From Melastoma dodecandrum (Eukaryota > Streptophyta > Magnoliopsida > Myrtales > Melastomataceae): DNA of 64,000 nt. A model generated the notes under the pieces. That model was not told where the DNA came from and searched no databases. It worked only from the letters and a program-made list of their open reading frames with translations. The position numbers and the translations under genes are program-made. This document shows, piece by piece, positions 1 through 10,630 of this stretch; the first letter of the stretch is position 1, and every line of letters starts with the position of its first letter. The stretch is from assembly GCA_029817715.1 (NCBI GenBank), contig JARUPY010000579.1:1-64000 (forward strand). The letters run 5' to 3'.

Positions 1-1760
1 CATGACAACTTTAGTGAATTTTTCTCTCCTCTATTTATCGCCGCGTCAGCCTCATCTCTTCTGTTATTCCAAACATTCAACAAAATTATAGATTGTCTTT
101 CTTACTAGAGCAAAGTGACCAGCAAGCCATCTATGCACCCCTTAAAGAAAAGCATTGTAGATTTCGCTTAAATTTCGCCCGTTATTATCCCCCGATGGTA
201 GTTTACCATCGAAACTAGAGAGTCAATTTGTGGCTTCTTATCCATCTCATAAAAAAAATCTACTGACTCTGGAATAGTTTTCAAATATGACGCAAATATT
301 ACTTCATCTTTGTTGCCAATAAATTTCGTTACAGCAATAACTTAGCCTTTTTTTTCCTATGAAGATTCTTGCTACCCTCGTGTTGAAGTTGGCCTCACTA
401 CATGACGTATGCAGAACCTCCACCTGTGCAAATGGCGAGACCGTCTAACCTACTTTGCACATCGTTTACTGCCACGCTAAAAATACAGAATGCCTATCTG
501 AAATCAAAAAATATGCCCTAAAAATCTCATCGTCCCAAAGATATAAACGTTTTCAGGCAATTTCTAGAAACCACTGCTCACACCCACGGACCGATAGCTT
601 TCTTCATCAAACGATTGTAAATAGCAGACAAGGATCGATATGATTGCTCGTCATCTAAACTAAATGCAATTAATAACTTATGCTTGTATATTTAACATAC
701 AGAAAGGTTCCGCCACAATACTAACACTAGAGGGCGACAATAAACGGAAACGATGTTACGGCAGGACCAAACATAACACCAAAACACCTTTGGAAAAAAC
801 AAACTCTGAATCACTAACCATGTATGAACACCTCCCATGTCAATCGCAAGTACTCTTGGGGTTTAGAAGTAGGGAATCTTACATTCAACAATCAAATGCG
901 ACAAACTCATTGTAATGATTCACCCAATAGCCATATATTCACGAAATTGCTTTTTATTTTGGCATCTCACAAACCCTCTCACACCCTTCTCCTAGGGACT
1001 TTCGTGTTTCATATTTTTTCCCCTCCCTTACGACATTGCCGACACGAGATTCAACTTTAACTTTCCGGAAGTTATGCTTACAAAGCTTCTAGAAATAAAC
1101 AGATCCATGAAATTTGAATCCAATCTGTACATGAACACGTGATTAAAAACGGGATTAATGCAACTATGAGGTTGTCCAACTATTTTGTCACATCAAACTT
1201 CAATCATCATATGTCTCTTTGTATCACCCCTTATATGTATCTCTATAAGCCATTTATCTAGATTTTGAACAAACAAATATTTCACAGTTTCTTCGTAGAT
1301 TCAACAACCTCATAATTGTAGTGACCTTAGTATATGAAAATTGTTCATCGCATATTTGAGTTCGTTTTCTTATTTCCAGAATCTCCTTTTCTTGTTATTT
1401 GTGCCTTTTATCATAACCAACTCCGTCAGATCCATTAACAATATTTCCATTGGAAAAAATCATCAAAAGCTCAATCGGCGACTTTGAAACACGTATACCT
1501 ATTAACAATTGAGCTACCAAATTAGAACAATGTTCTTTTAAATTCAAACAGAGGTTAATTTCATTAATAGGAAATTAGGTTAATTACGAACCCTTATTAC
1601 ATGTTAATTAGGTTAAATTAGAACCTCTTATTCAAAATTAGGTCGATTTCTTAATACATACTGTTCAATTACTTAAATTTATGCATTAAGTTAATGCCTT
1701 AATCAAACAAATCCATACTAAAACCCTAATTAATAATAACCCTCAATTACAAACCCTAAT
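1..1760. other. AT-rich intergenic sequence, no supported gene
   Basis: No open frame here is long or conserved enough to call. The minus strand around 230-330 has a short stretch that faintly recalls a FAR1/MULE-type protein, but stops break it. From about 1550 to 1760 the sequence becomes degenerate TTAATTAGG-type repeats ending in telo-box-like AAACCCTAATTAA units. I see nothing functional that I can name. Confidence 0.4.
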
Positions 1761-1765
1761 TAAAC

Positions 1766-3175
1766 TTGACCTCACGGGATGGATGCGGCCGGGGGAATGT
1801 TACAGCGGGTATGAACGACGACAAGGGCAACCACCCCCCCCAACGACGGGGTGGTACGTGTAGATGGGGTGTCGGAGGGCGGGGAATTCCGTGGTACGGG
1901 AGATCGGCGGTCCGGGACGGCGGGCGGACATATGGGGACAGGCATCACAGGTCAACACTTCAGGGGCTTCGCGAACACTTGGGGCGGGCGTCCGAAGACA
2001 GGCTTGAGGCTTAGGGAAGAGGCCGAGAGGGGTTGGAGTGCTTGACTAGGATGACCTTATGTACTAAAAGTGGGTCGGGATGTTTAAATCACGAAGGAAT
2101 CGGCCTTTGTGAAGGCCGAACTTACTTAACGCCCTATAGAAGTCGGCCTTCGTTAAGGTTGACCTCCCTTGTGCCAGTACCAAAAAACTTCTAGGTGACT
2201 GAGGCAAAGTCGGCCTTTGTTAGGCCGACTTTTTCTGTGTTACTAAGGAAGTCGGTCTTACAAATGACAGACTTCGAATGTTATAACCCTTTAAAAGAAA
2301 ACAAAAATTTCAAGGCCGACGACGGAATTAGTTTTCGAAACAAACGTTAATCTGGAAAGGACAAGCTGAGCATGGGGCGACTCCGTGCTTGGTCCAACCT
2401 CACTGAGGGGACGGAGGTTAGGGCTTCATGGATTCCGATGCTTGGACATCACCTGACAATCGGCTCGGCAGCGGCTGGAAGGCCGTGCGGCTGCGCTGCT
2501 GGCGAGACGAGGGACGTATCAGCGCCGTCAAGACTCTCCTCATGAGGTCCCCCTCCACTCCTATCCTAACCACCGAATTCTTCATCGCCAAGCTCCAGAC
2601 GTTCGATCGACCTAGGCGGCACCGACTGGCGAGGACTGGAGTCCTTGTGCAGGCCGCACCGGAATGATCTCGGATGAGAGGTGGGAGAGCACATGCAGGT
2701 GGCCTTCCTAGAGTTCCTCCGGACGTCGCTGCTCCTCAGCACGTGGCGCCGTGGGGACACCGCAAGGGAGCTTTTCGGAGACAGAGGGCGGTCGATAGGC
2801 GACCTGGCCGAGGAGGAGGACACGATCGAAGTGGTCGAACGAGACGAACCGACCGCTACGCGAGGAAGGGATGCAGACCTGTGGTGGAACAGGTTGGGAG
2901 GCGAAGACACGAAACATCAAGGACGTGCGATCACGCGAAGAAGACCAATCGGGTGACCGGGAGCGAAGGACGGAGCTGGTTGGGTCTAGGTCGGGAGGAT
3001 GCGGAGTACGGCATCGGCGCCTCCTCCGTGAGGGCGGGAGCAGGGGGAGTTTGGCAACCGGAGGAAAAAAGCGAGAGGATTTATTTGAAGGGGGAGGGGG
3101 GGTGTTGGGAGGTGAGGAGAGTAGCGTAATTTCACAAGAGGAGACACAGTTAAATTGGTTGGGAATCAGATAAGA
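1766..3175. other. GC-rich block, probable transposon-derived, no recognised protein
   Basis: Base composition rises sharply against the flanks and stays high to about 3170. Several overlapping frames are open on both strands, as expected of GC-rich DNA with few stop codons. Their translations are rich in Arg, Gly and Glu and match no family I know. The sub-stretch at 2098-2277 holds four degenerate palindromes described separately. A fragment of a non-autonomous transposon is the simplest reading. Confidence 0.35.
2098..2277. repeat. Four degenerate GTCGGCCTT palindromes
   Basis: Units at about 2098-2126, 2141-2167, 2209-2235 and 2249-2277 each read as GTCGGCCTT, a short loop, then a reverse-complement arm, with mismatches. 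The same core recurs as nearly perfect palindromes in the TIR element at 45511-45941, so the two loci carry related repeats. I could not find terminal inverted repeats around this copy. Confidence 0.6.
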
Positions 3176-3599
3176 GTGTTGTTATTAATTAAACGACCCT
3201 GCGTGCAACAACCCCGGGAAAATCTTCACAACTCCCTTTCTAGTTGCAGTAACATTTCATATACTAGCGAAACAACGACCAGACTTTAAACAATTAAAAG
3301 TTAGTATTTAACAAAAACTAATGCAAATTTCACGTGATGGTTTTTTATCCTAACATTTTTTAAAATTAATTTAAATATTTTCAGACATTATCTCTAAATA
3401 TGTACCCATCTTGCTGGCAACTCGTTGACAATTTTGTCCCAAAATGAAATGGATCCCGAATCCTAACAAAATAAAATCCTAATCCTAAGCCGAATTCCCA
3501 AATCGATCCATCCTCACAAGAAATCAAAACTAGTCCGCAGGGCTCAATTGTTTCTGGCTTATCCTTGTTTCAATTTCTGCTCTTGCCTCCCGTCGTAGA

Positions 3600-4030
3600 T
3601 TGTCTCTTCCCGACCCTCCGATTTTTCTCTCAACTGGGTCTGTCAGTTATGAGTTTGTTTTGCCTAATTTAGCTATAATTTTATCGGTGTATTCTAGTCG
3701 GAGGACAATTTTCGAGGAGCAGCAAAATTCTAGTGATGTAAAAATAGAAAGGTGTTTGTGCGGCGTAAATGTGGGTGGGCTTGAATGTCGTGTCAAAGAC
3801 AGCACAGCACTAACAATGAAGAACAAACGTAGAATTTTTGTTGGATGTTCTCGTTACAAAGATGATTGTGGAGGTTGTCGTGAGACTCGGTTGGGCGGTG
3901 GATTGTCATTAAAGAAGCCATGATATTGGATGAAATTGATTCGCCCTTTGGAAGCACAATTAAGAAAGGCCCAGATGAAGCGAACTAAGGCCGAAGCAAA
4001 AAGTAGAGATGCTCAAGACCAAACGTAATA
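3600..4030 (+). pseudogene. GRF-type zinc-finger-like remnant, TE-associated
   Basis: The frame from about 3600 to 3923 encodes a cysteine cluster, CLCG then a Cys about 10 residues on, followed by RIFVGCSRY and DDCGGC. This spacing matches small plant GRF-type zinc-finger domains, which are common in transposon-related genes. The frame opens at a TTG with no ATG near its start, so the true beginning is unclear. After a TGA at 3921-3923 the same frame stays open to about 4027 and encodes a basic helix-like segment (RPLEAQLRKAQMKRTKAEAK). That resembles the tail found after the finger in related proteins, so the TGA is probably a premature stop. Function is unknown; the finger family is usually taken to bind nucleic acid. 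Confidence 0.5.
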
Positions 4031-5190
4031 GAAAAGGCGATTTCTTGTTTCGCTTTGTATCGTCATGGGGGGTTACTTTACTTCTGTTGTCCTAAAATGG
4101 TCTATGTATTATATTGTAACTATGTTGTCTTGTAGTTAGTGAAGTTGAACAGGAGATAAACTTATAAGTTTTTGGAAAAACATTGAAATTCAAACCAAGG
4201 TTCATAAACATACCATAATTATATTGGAAATTGCAAGTAGCACGAGTCGTTCACTCATACAACATGATGTTTCGGAACTTTGATTCAAGATATTATTAAA
4301 ACTAAAGTCATATGTTTTCGTAAAGACGATAATCGGATGGGAAAACTTAGTGTTGAATTTTGACAATTTTTTCGAAAAGTCATTATCTGAAATAATGTCT
4401 TATATGCTTAAAAAATTAGTGTTGTTGTTTTAAATAGCAATTTACAGAAATCGTATTTCGCAAATCTTTTAAAAACTAACATTACGTAAGTACAAATCTC
4501 GTTTTTGTTTTTCAATTTCTCTGTTCTGTTCCCGCTGCTGTAGGACGAGGTAGAACTCGAAGCATAAGTATGTTGTCGGGCCTATGCATGGGCCCTTAAA
4601 TGAGAGAAACTCGGGCCTAAGGCCCAATATCTGGCCTCCTAATGTTATATGTACATACGCGTATACTACCGGACATTATGAAAACTGTGCATCACACACG
4701 AGTTACGTGAAAAGTTCACGAGTACGTTTCATGCAATGTAATGTTACGTTACAGCAATAATTATAAATAATACCCCTCCCCCAACCCACAATGCCAAAAC
4801 AGAAAAAAAAAAAAAAAGGAAAATACAAAGAGCTTACACCATACCAAGCCTAGTTTCATGTATAGATACTAAAAAGACAAACAAAAATCATCCTCCACCC
4901 TGTATGTATCATTGTATGTATTTACTAATCAGCCAAGAGTATTCCAGCGTACACGATGCCGACGGAGCTACAGAATATCCTGTCGATGCTCGGGCCACCG
5001 TTTCTCGATACGAGAGGCGCTCGCGTTATATGCCTGTCGTGTTCCGTTTTTTTCCCCAAGAGTCCATTTCCCATGTCTAACGCTCACTGCCGTTATCACC
5101 TGCTTTGCTTCATTACAAAGGTTTGGTCGGCGTTATGATGAGGAAAGATTTTATGCGCCTGAGATTGGGGGGACACGAGTTCGAGAATGG
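4031..5190. other. Intergenic DNA downstream of the KNOX gene
   Basis: There is no coding signal. Around 4578-4640 several GGGCC and GGCCCAA motifs (site II-like, TCP-binding type) cluster. An A-run sits near 4803-4817. The last part is 3' flank or 3' UTR of the minus-strand KNOX gene. Confidence 0.4.
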
Positions 5191-7250
5191 TTACCTCTTG
5201 CGCTTGCTCTTCAAGGCTGTGGACGAGGAAGGGTTGCTGTGCCAGTTGCGCTTTCTCTGGTTTATAAACCAGTTGTTTATCTGCTTTAGTTGCAGCCCGG
5301 TTTCCTGCACTAATCGCGCCTTATCCTCCTCCTGCAGAAAATAACACACATCAGGGCATGATTTTCATCTGGGTCCCGAATTTTCTCCCAGCGGATGCTT
5401 TTTGTTTTTGGCAGAAATTGTACCGTAGGGTATGGCCACTTGGAATGTGATTGCCACCAGGCTTTGAGAACGGAGGTCGTGTCCCCGGGCAGTTTTCCTG
5501 CGCGTCTCTTACGGAGAATTTCCTCCCTTATGTCTACTATCTTTTCCTTGTAGCCCTGAGTGGACAAACACCGCCAGATCAGGTACAGAATCTCGAGTAA
5601 TTAAACGAGTGGTTGGGAAATGCCATTAGTTAAATACCTGCTTAAGTTCGTGCTTCAGTTCCTGCCTCACCCGCTCCATTAACGATCTCTCGGCATCCGT
5701 AGGGATCAGAGGACCGATAAACCCATTGTATCGGTACCATCTAAACTTCCATCGAACAAGGTGGCGTCACTATCTACCTGATCGTCATCATCATCGGACA
5801 TTGTTTGGCCCCGGTGCCCTCTCCCGGGGAAACACCTGATTGTGCAACAAAGAGATTTCAGAGGGCGAGCGATCCTAATGACAAATTCTTTGCCAGAGAG
5901 AGACAACAAATGACCAGTTAAACTCTGCAGGGACTGCTCGATTTCCCAACAAGCCATCACAGCTTCCATTGCATGGACACGGACATGCTGCTGCAGTTGC
6001 TCTTTGAAGGAACACAACAACAGGACATAGTGCGTCTGTCACGAAAGAACAAGGGACTGTAAATGGTATATGGTCAATGATCAGTCTATCAATGTTCAAG
6101 ACGCTGCCAATCGGAACCTCACTCTGCCCAGAAAAGCACGTCTTCAATATACAAAAAAGACTTGTCTACGAGACTAGCCCTAATGATACAATTCGTGCAA
6201 AACAGCTGCTCTCAAGGATCGGCTAGGCGTATCCTCGAGATATAACAAACTCCAGAGTCATCCACAGTGCATCCCTACCCATACTGGGTAGCAGAGCCTC
6301 TGATATACAAAAAGCAAGAGCCCCAACTGCTCAAGGATTTATCAAGTTCAAACGGAGTATTAGCATGAACAAGCGAAATATTGCAATAGAAACGGTGCAA
6401 ATATCTTCTCCGCGTATGCGATGAATGCATTAATTTCTCTCTATTCTTTGGAGATGAACAGAGATGCGAGATTGAAGCTGTCGGCATGTACCGAACAACA
6501 AATTTGCAACAAATAGAAAGCCGACCAATAATAATAACATCAGACCAGTCAAGCTTCTCCCCCAAAAAATCAATCACAGCAACAAGAACGGATCAAACAA
6601 ACACCACATGGATGATTGCGATCGATTGAGGATAGAAAAGGTCAAAGTCGATTCCTTTGGAATTTTACCATGAAAATGATCGAGCTCCTTGTTATCATCC
6701 CCGACGAGGGCCGGCCCCTCCCAAACCCGAGTACTTGGACACCACGTCCTGGGACTGAGCTAACTGGGCATCTATCCTGGGGAGCTGGTCGACCGGGGTG
6801 GCGATCCTAAGGCACGCGACGTGTGCCGACAACAGCTGCTCGTAAAGCGGGTGCGCCAAGATCTCGGCTTTTCTCCTCGCCATAAGCCAGTCCCCTCCTC
6901 CTCCCTCTGACTTGCTGATGTTGCTGCTGACGGCAGTGGGGTTGGGCCGCGGGACGGCGGAGTCGCCAGGAATGGAATCCTTGAGATCGAGGGAGGAGGA
7001 GGACTCGACGGGGAGGAGGCCGGGCCACTGCGAAAGAGGAGGAGGAGGAGGTGGAGCGGGGGCGGGGGAGGAGGAGGAGGAGGGGGAGGTGTTGAGGTGG
7101 AGGAAGTTGCCGGTGATGTTGGGGGTGGGGGCAGCGGAGAGACAATTAGGAGGGGAGGGATGGTCGGAGGGGAAGGGGTAGAGGGTGGTGATGTCGAGGT
7201 CTTTGCTGCTGCTGGGGGTGGCCGTGGTGGTTGCTGCTGTGGAAGGCCAT
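5191..7250 (-). CDS. Class II KNOX homeobox transcription factor (KNAT3-like), reading frame broken at homopolymers
   Basis: This encodes a TALE-class homeodomain protein that acts in the nucleus, usually with BELL partners. Five exons are visible: 7250-6669, 6035-5915, 5835-5638, 5555-5424 and 5331-5191. The ATG at 7250 gives the family's typical MAFH start. Exon 1 then holds a low-complexity Pro/Ser region and KNOX1 ([20 protein letters not shown]). Exon 2 holds KNOX2 ([19 protein letters not shown]) and exon 3 an acidic stretch ([11 protein letters not shown]). The ELK and homeodomain are on the last two exons, with the diagnostic [11 protein letters not shown] helix. To join these blocks the frame must shift at a Q-tract AAA (about 7203), a GGGG (about 6716), a TTTT (about 6674), CC/AAA (about 5803-5808) and a TTT (about 5720). 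The ELK/homeobox exons are clean. It is either a recent pseudogene or a gene with homopolymer errors; I favour the latter. Class II identity is firm, the exact paralogue is not. Confidence 0.85.
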
Positions 7251-7448
7251 GGGACTCGACAGGAAGGTGATAGGAATTCCGCCGGGGGTTTGGTCACCGG
7301 GGGATGGGCGACGTCAGTGGGGCCATGGCGTGGTGTCTGCGTTTGGGGCGATGGTTGAAGAAGAAGACGAAAGAAGAAAGAAGAAGACGAAAGAAGAAAG
7401 AAGAAGATGGAAGGAAGAAAAAGAGAGGGAAGAAATGAAAAAGAAGAC

Positions 7449-7453
<5 letters not shown>

Positions 7454-7494
<41 letters not shown>
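7454..7494. repeat. (GA)n microsatellite upstream of the KNOX gene
   Basis: About 20 GA units run without interruption. On the minus strand this is a CT-repeat about 200 bases upstream of the KNOX start codon. GAGA/CT repeats are common in plant promoters and 5' leaders and can bind BBR/BPC proteins; any such role here is inference. Confidence 0.9.
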
Positions 7495-7498
<4 letters not shown>

Positions 7499-7499
7499 T

Positions 7500-8340
7500 C
7501 ATGTTTTGGATGGACCCCCTATTATTAAATAATTAATTAATTAAAAATACTACGTTGTAAGAAAAAGTCTTTCAGTCATAAATAAAAATTAAAAAAAAAA
7601 TAAAAGAGGGGAGAAAACGAAGGGTGGTTCGGAAGAGTTGGTTGTATATATAATTTAAATTATATATTAAGTAATTATTTAATTAGACAATTTAATAAAA
7701 ATACCCAGCAGTCGGCGACTTTTAATTAATCATGTATAAAATATAAAAAATGTTCATAAACGAGTTAAAGTAAGCATTGTCGTATGTATTTGTTTGTTTG
7801 TTTTTTTTTTTTGGTCATGCTTAACAGCTCTTGCTTTGTAAATAATTGGGTTAATAAAATATGAAACCAATTTAATTATTTGACGTCGTTGGTTAAGTTT
7901 GGTGGGTAAAAATAATCACTTAAGTTAATCCTACTTGCAACGCAGCAGCAACGCGTGCACCTCTGGGTAAATTCATTTCGTGTGTCATTAATCATTTTAT
8001 ATTCTTTTAAATCATTATCATTTTATTAATAATATTTTTTTTAAAAGAAAGAATTTTATCGAGGAAGATATCAATCAGTTGGTGTTTGAAATTCGAGTGA
8101 AGCAACTTAATATAAAATTATTACATTATACAAAAAGAAGAAGAGGCCTAACCAATCATGGTATGGCTTTTTTGGGTATTAGCTGTATATAAACAAAATG
8201 AACACGTGACATCGAGTGCTGCTCGAATAAAGGGAGGAGGAGGAGGAGGAGGAGGAGGAGGTGGCGGGTGGGTGTGTGGCTTCTTTTTGTCTTATCAAAT
8301 CTCCCCTTTCCTTTCCAAAATAAAAAGAAAAAAATAATAA
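7500..8340. other. Intergenic DNA, KNOX promoter side
   Basis: This AT-rich DNA has no coding signal. It contains a T-run near 7801-7812 and a GGA trinucleotide repeat at about 8234-8261. It should include the distal promoter of the minus-strand KNOX gene. Confidence 0.4.
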
Positions 8341-9282
8341 GTCAAAATATCGGATTTTGGCTCTAATTATCGGGCTATTTTCATCTGTGGCCATAACTTT
8401 ATTTTTTTTTATTTATGGTCATAACTATGACATTGATTTTGTTTATGGCCTCATCGTAACGCCGTTGGTGGATCTTACCTACGTGGACTAACGGCTGAAC
8501 TCGTGGCAACAAACGTGGCCATCCTGTCTTTTAGATAAAAGAAAAAATATCGGATTTTGGCCCAAATTATCGGGCTATTTTCATTTGCGGCCACGACTTT
8601 ATTTTTTTTTTAATTTATGGCCATAACTATGACATTGATTTTGTTTATGCCCTCGACGTAACGCCGTTGGTGGATCTCACCTACGTGGATTAATGGCTGA
8701 ACTCTCATGCGAATGTGGCAATAAACGTGGCCATCATGTCTTTAAAAAAAAAACCCAAATTAATAAAAACCGTAAATCCCCTCCCCAGATGTTCACGGCC
8801 CTCCTTAATCCTGCTGCCTACTCCACAACCAAACTTTTCGTGGCCTTGCAACCCCAGCAGCAGCATCGCATGTTCAAGGTGAGGTTCTTCGCTTGGATGG
8901 TGATGGGCATCCTGTTCTGTGAATTTATTCCCCCTCTCTCCCCGACGGCTCTTATATATGGGACATCGAGGCCATAAACAAAATCAATGTCATAGTTATG
9001 GCCATAAATTAAAAAAAAAATAAAGTCGTGGTCGCATATGAAAATAGCCCGATAATTGGGGCCAAAATCCGATATTTTGTCTTTTTTCTAGAAGACAGGA
9101 TGGCCACGTTTGTTGCCACGAGTTCAGCTGTTAGTCCACGTAGGTAAGATCCACCAACGGGGTTACGTCGAGGCCATTAACAAAATCAATGTCATAGTTA
9201 TGACCATAAATAAAAAAAAAAAAAATTGTGGCCACAGATGAAAATAGCTCGATAATTGGGACCAAAATCCGATATTTTGCCA
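8341..9282. mobile_element. Large inverted duplication, MULE-like TIR family
   Basis: A unit starting CAAAATATCGGATTTTGGC is present twice in direct order (from about 8343 and 8550) and twice in reverse order (ending about 9095 and 9280). The arms are roughly 300-390 bases around a spacer at about 8740-8967. Arm features include GACATTGATTTTGTTTATG and TACGTGG blocks. The ends resemble those of the Pack-MULE at 9625-10621 (GGCAAAATATCG), which points to a related Mutator-like family. I looked for a 9-bp duplication next to 8341 and 9282 and did not find one. The spacer encodes a short open stretch (MFTALLNPAAYSTTKLF and following) that I do not recognise; it might be captured host sequence. 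Confidence 0.65.
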
Positions 9283-9615
9283 TAAATGATCTGTTAGATG
9301 TTGGAGCCATTTTTTCACTCTTGAAAATTACAAAGTAGCTCGAGATGGGCGGAGAAATGTGAAAATTAAAAAAAAGGGAACAAAAATTAAAATGTTGTAT
9401 ATATCAATAATATAATCAAGTGGGGGGGGATAATACAAGTCTCACGAGGGGAGGGAGGGGGTTGTTCCGCTGATTTTTTAAAGAAACGACGTCGCTCCAC
9501 GTTTTCTGCGCCACTCACGGCGAACCTTCGTTTTGGGGTGGGTTTGCCAGGACACGTGTCAATCAATCAAGGGACAGGGAGGGACCAGCAGTTGAGGTAT
9601 TATTCCTGGTGGCAA

Positions 9616-9624
9616 TAACCTTTG
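9616..9624. repeat. 9-bp target-site duplication, left
   Basis: TAACCTTTG lies directly before the left terminal inverted repeat and recurs exactly at 10622-10630. A 9-bp duplication is the hallmark of Mutator-like transposition. Confidence 0.9.
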
Positions 9625-10621
9625 GGCAAAATATCGATTTTTGGCCCCAAGTATTGGGCAAACTTTTCGATTTTGCAAATCGTTTAAAAATTTTTTAATT
9701 TGGCCTTAAATCGATGACACTTTTGTATGAGGCCTTATTTGTGACGGACGTTAGATTTTCGCGACGTGTCAATTAGCCTCCGTTACCTTAGCCTACATGG
9801 CGTCCGACGTGTGAATTACTTAATTTGTTGGCCTACGTGGCAAGCGCTGGGAAATAAAAAATTAGGAAAAAGAAAGGGGAAGAAATTGGGGATAGGGTTT
9901 GGGTTAGAAATCGGGGTTAGGTTTGATTTTGTCTTCCCTCGCTCGATTCAATCGTTAAACAATGTGAGGTTGGGGTTGCGCGTTCTGTTTGTGTGGTTGC
10001 GCTGTGTTAGTGGGGTTGGAGTTGCGCGCTGTGTTTGTGGACTGTATTCTTGAGGTCGGAGGGCTTAGGCTGTTCTTCGAAGTTCCCATTCGGCAGGAGC
10101 CCTGAAGCACAGGAAAAGCTCGAGGTTTAAAAGACGAGATACATTGACCTTTTGAGTGTCGAGTTAAGTCAGTCGAGTTTATTACCTTCAAGAGGTGGGG
10201 GAGGAGTGGTCGCAGGGGTGGCGGTGAAAGCGGCGGAGAGGAGCAACAGTAGGGCGAGGGGAGCTGAGTTTAAGGGTGACATTTTGCCCTTTGCCTGGTC
10301 TGGTGTGGAACTTTGTTTAATGGGGGGGGGGGTTTGGGGGGGGGGGGGGGGGGGGAAGGGGGGTGAGGCGGGGTACGAGGCCACCCTCTATTTGTCTTTT
10401 TAACACGTAATTCCTCCCATCAGGTAACTTCACGACAAAAAATATTAATGTCAATGCCACGTAAATAATTCACCAACATTTCCGTCAAAAATTTAACGTC
10501 CGTCACAAATAAGGCCTCATACAAAAATGTCATCGATTTAAGACCAAATTGAAAAATTTTTAAACGATTTGCAAAATCGAAAAGTTTGCTAATACTTGGG
10601 GCCAAAAATCGGTATTTTGCC
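9625..10621. mobile_element. Pack-MULE (997 bp) carrying a DUF642 gene fragment
   Basis: The element begins GGCAAAATATCGATTTTTGG and ends with the reverse complement, differing at a few positions. The terminal inverted repeats run about 135 bases and are similar for longer. It is flanked by identical 9-bp copies of TAACCTTTG. No transposase is encoded, so it is non-autonomous. Its interior is unlike the AT-rich ends: on the minus strand it holds two exons and the intron of a host DUF642 gene, described separately. A non-autonomous MULE carrying host gene pieces is by definition a Pack-MULE. The perfect duplication suggests a fairly recent insertion. Confidence 0.88.
10037..10282 (-). pseudogene. 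Captured 5' fragment of a DUF642 (BIIDXI/DGR-like) cell-wall protein gene
   Basis: Exon 1 runs 10282-10186 from an ATG. It encodes a signal peptide (MSPLNSAPLALLLLLSAAFT) and a Pro/Thr stretch ending in LEG. A canonical GT (10185) and AG (10102) bound an 84-base intron. Exon 2 starts at 10101 and reads LLPNGNFEEQPKPSDLKNTV, the start of the mature DUF642 domain. Just after that the homology stops and unrelated Gln/Asn/Pro-rich sequence follows to a stop. DUF642 proteins are secreted to the plant cell wall. Here only the N-terminal secretion signal and about 20 domain residues are kept, so the binding domain is missing. Because the intron is retained, capture was from genomic DNA, not from mRNA. 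Whether the fragment is transcribed is unknown. Confidence 0.85.
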
Positions 10622-10630
10622 TAACCTTTG
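10622..10630. repeat. 9-bp target-site duplication, right
   Basis: TAACCTTTG, identical to 9616-9624, follows directly after the right terminal inverted repeat of the Pack-MULE. Confidence 0.9.

Noticed and set aside
230..330. Minus-strand stretch (YLKTIPESVDFFYEMDKKP) reminiscent of FAR1/MULE-type proteins
   Set aside because: It is only a few residue-pattern matches, with stop codons nearby and no DDE or zinc-finger motif. Too weak to annotate.
2566..3173. Overlapping open frames on both strands in the GC-rich block
   Set aside because: Low stop frequency explains them. Translations are Arg/Glu/Gly-rich with no domain, and no frame is better supported than another.
6912..7536. Plus-strand open frames rich in Glu/Lys opposite the KNOX exon and GA repeat
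   Set aside because: They are shadows of the KNOX exon and the microsatellite on the other strand.
8341..9282. 9-bp target duplication around the inverted duplication
   Set aside because: Flanks AAATAATAA and ATAAATGAT do not match, so classical insertion as one MULE is not supported.
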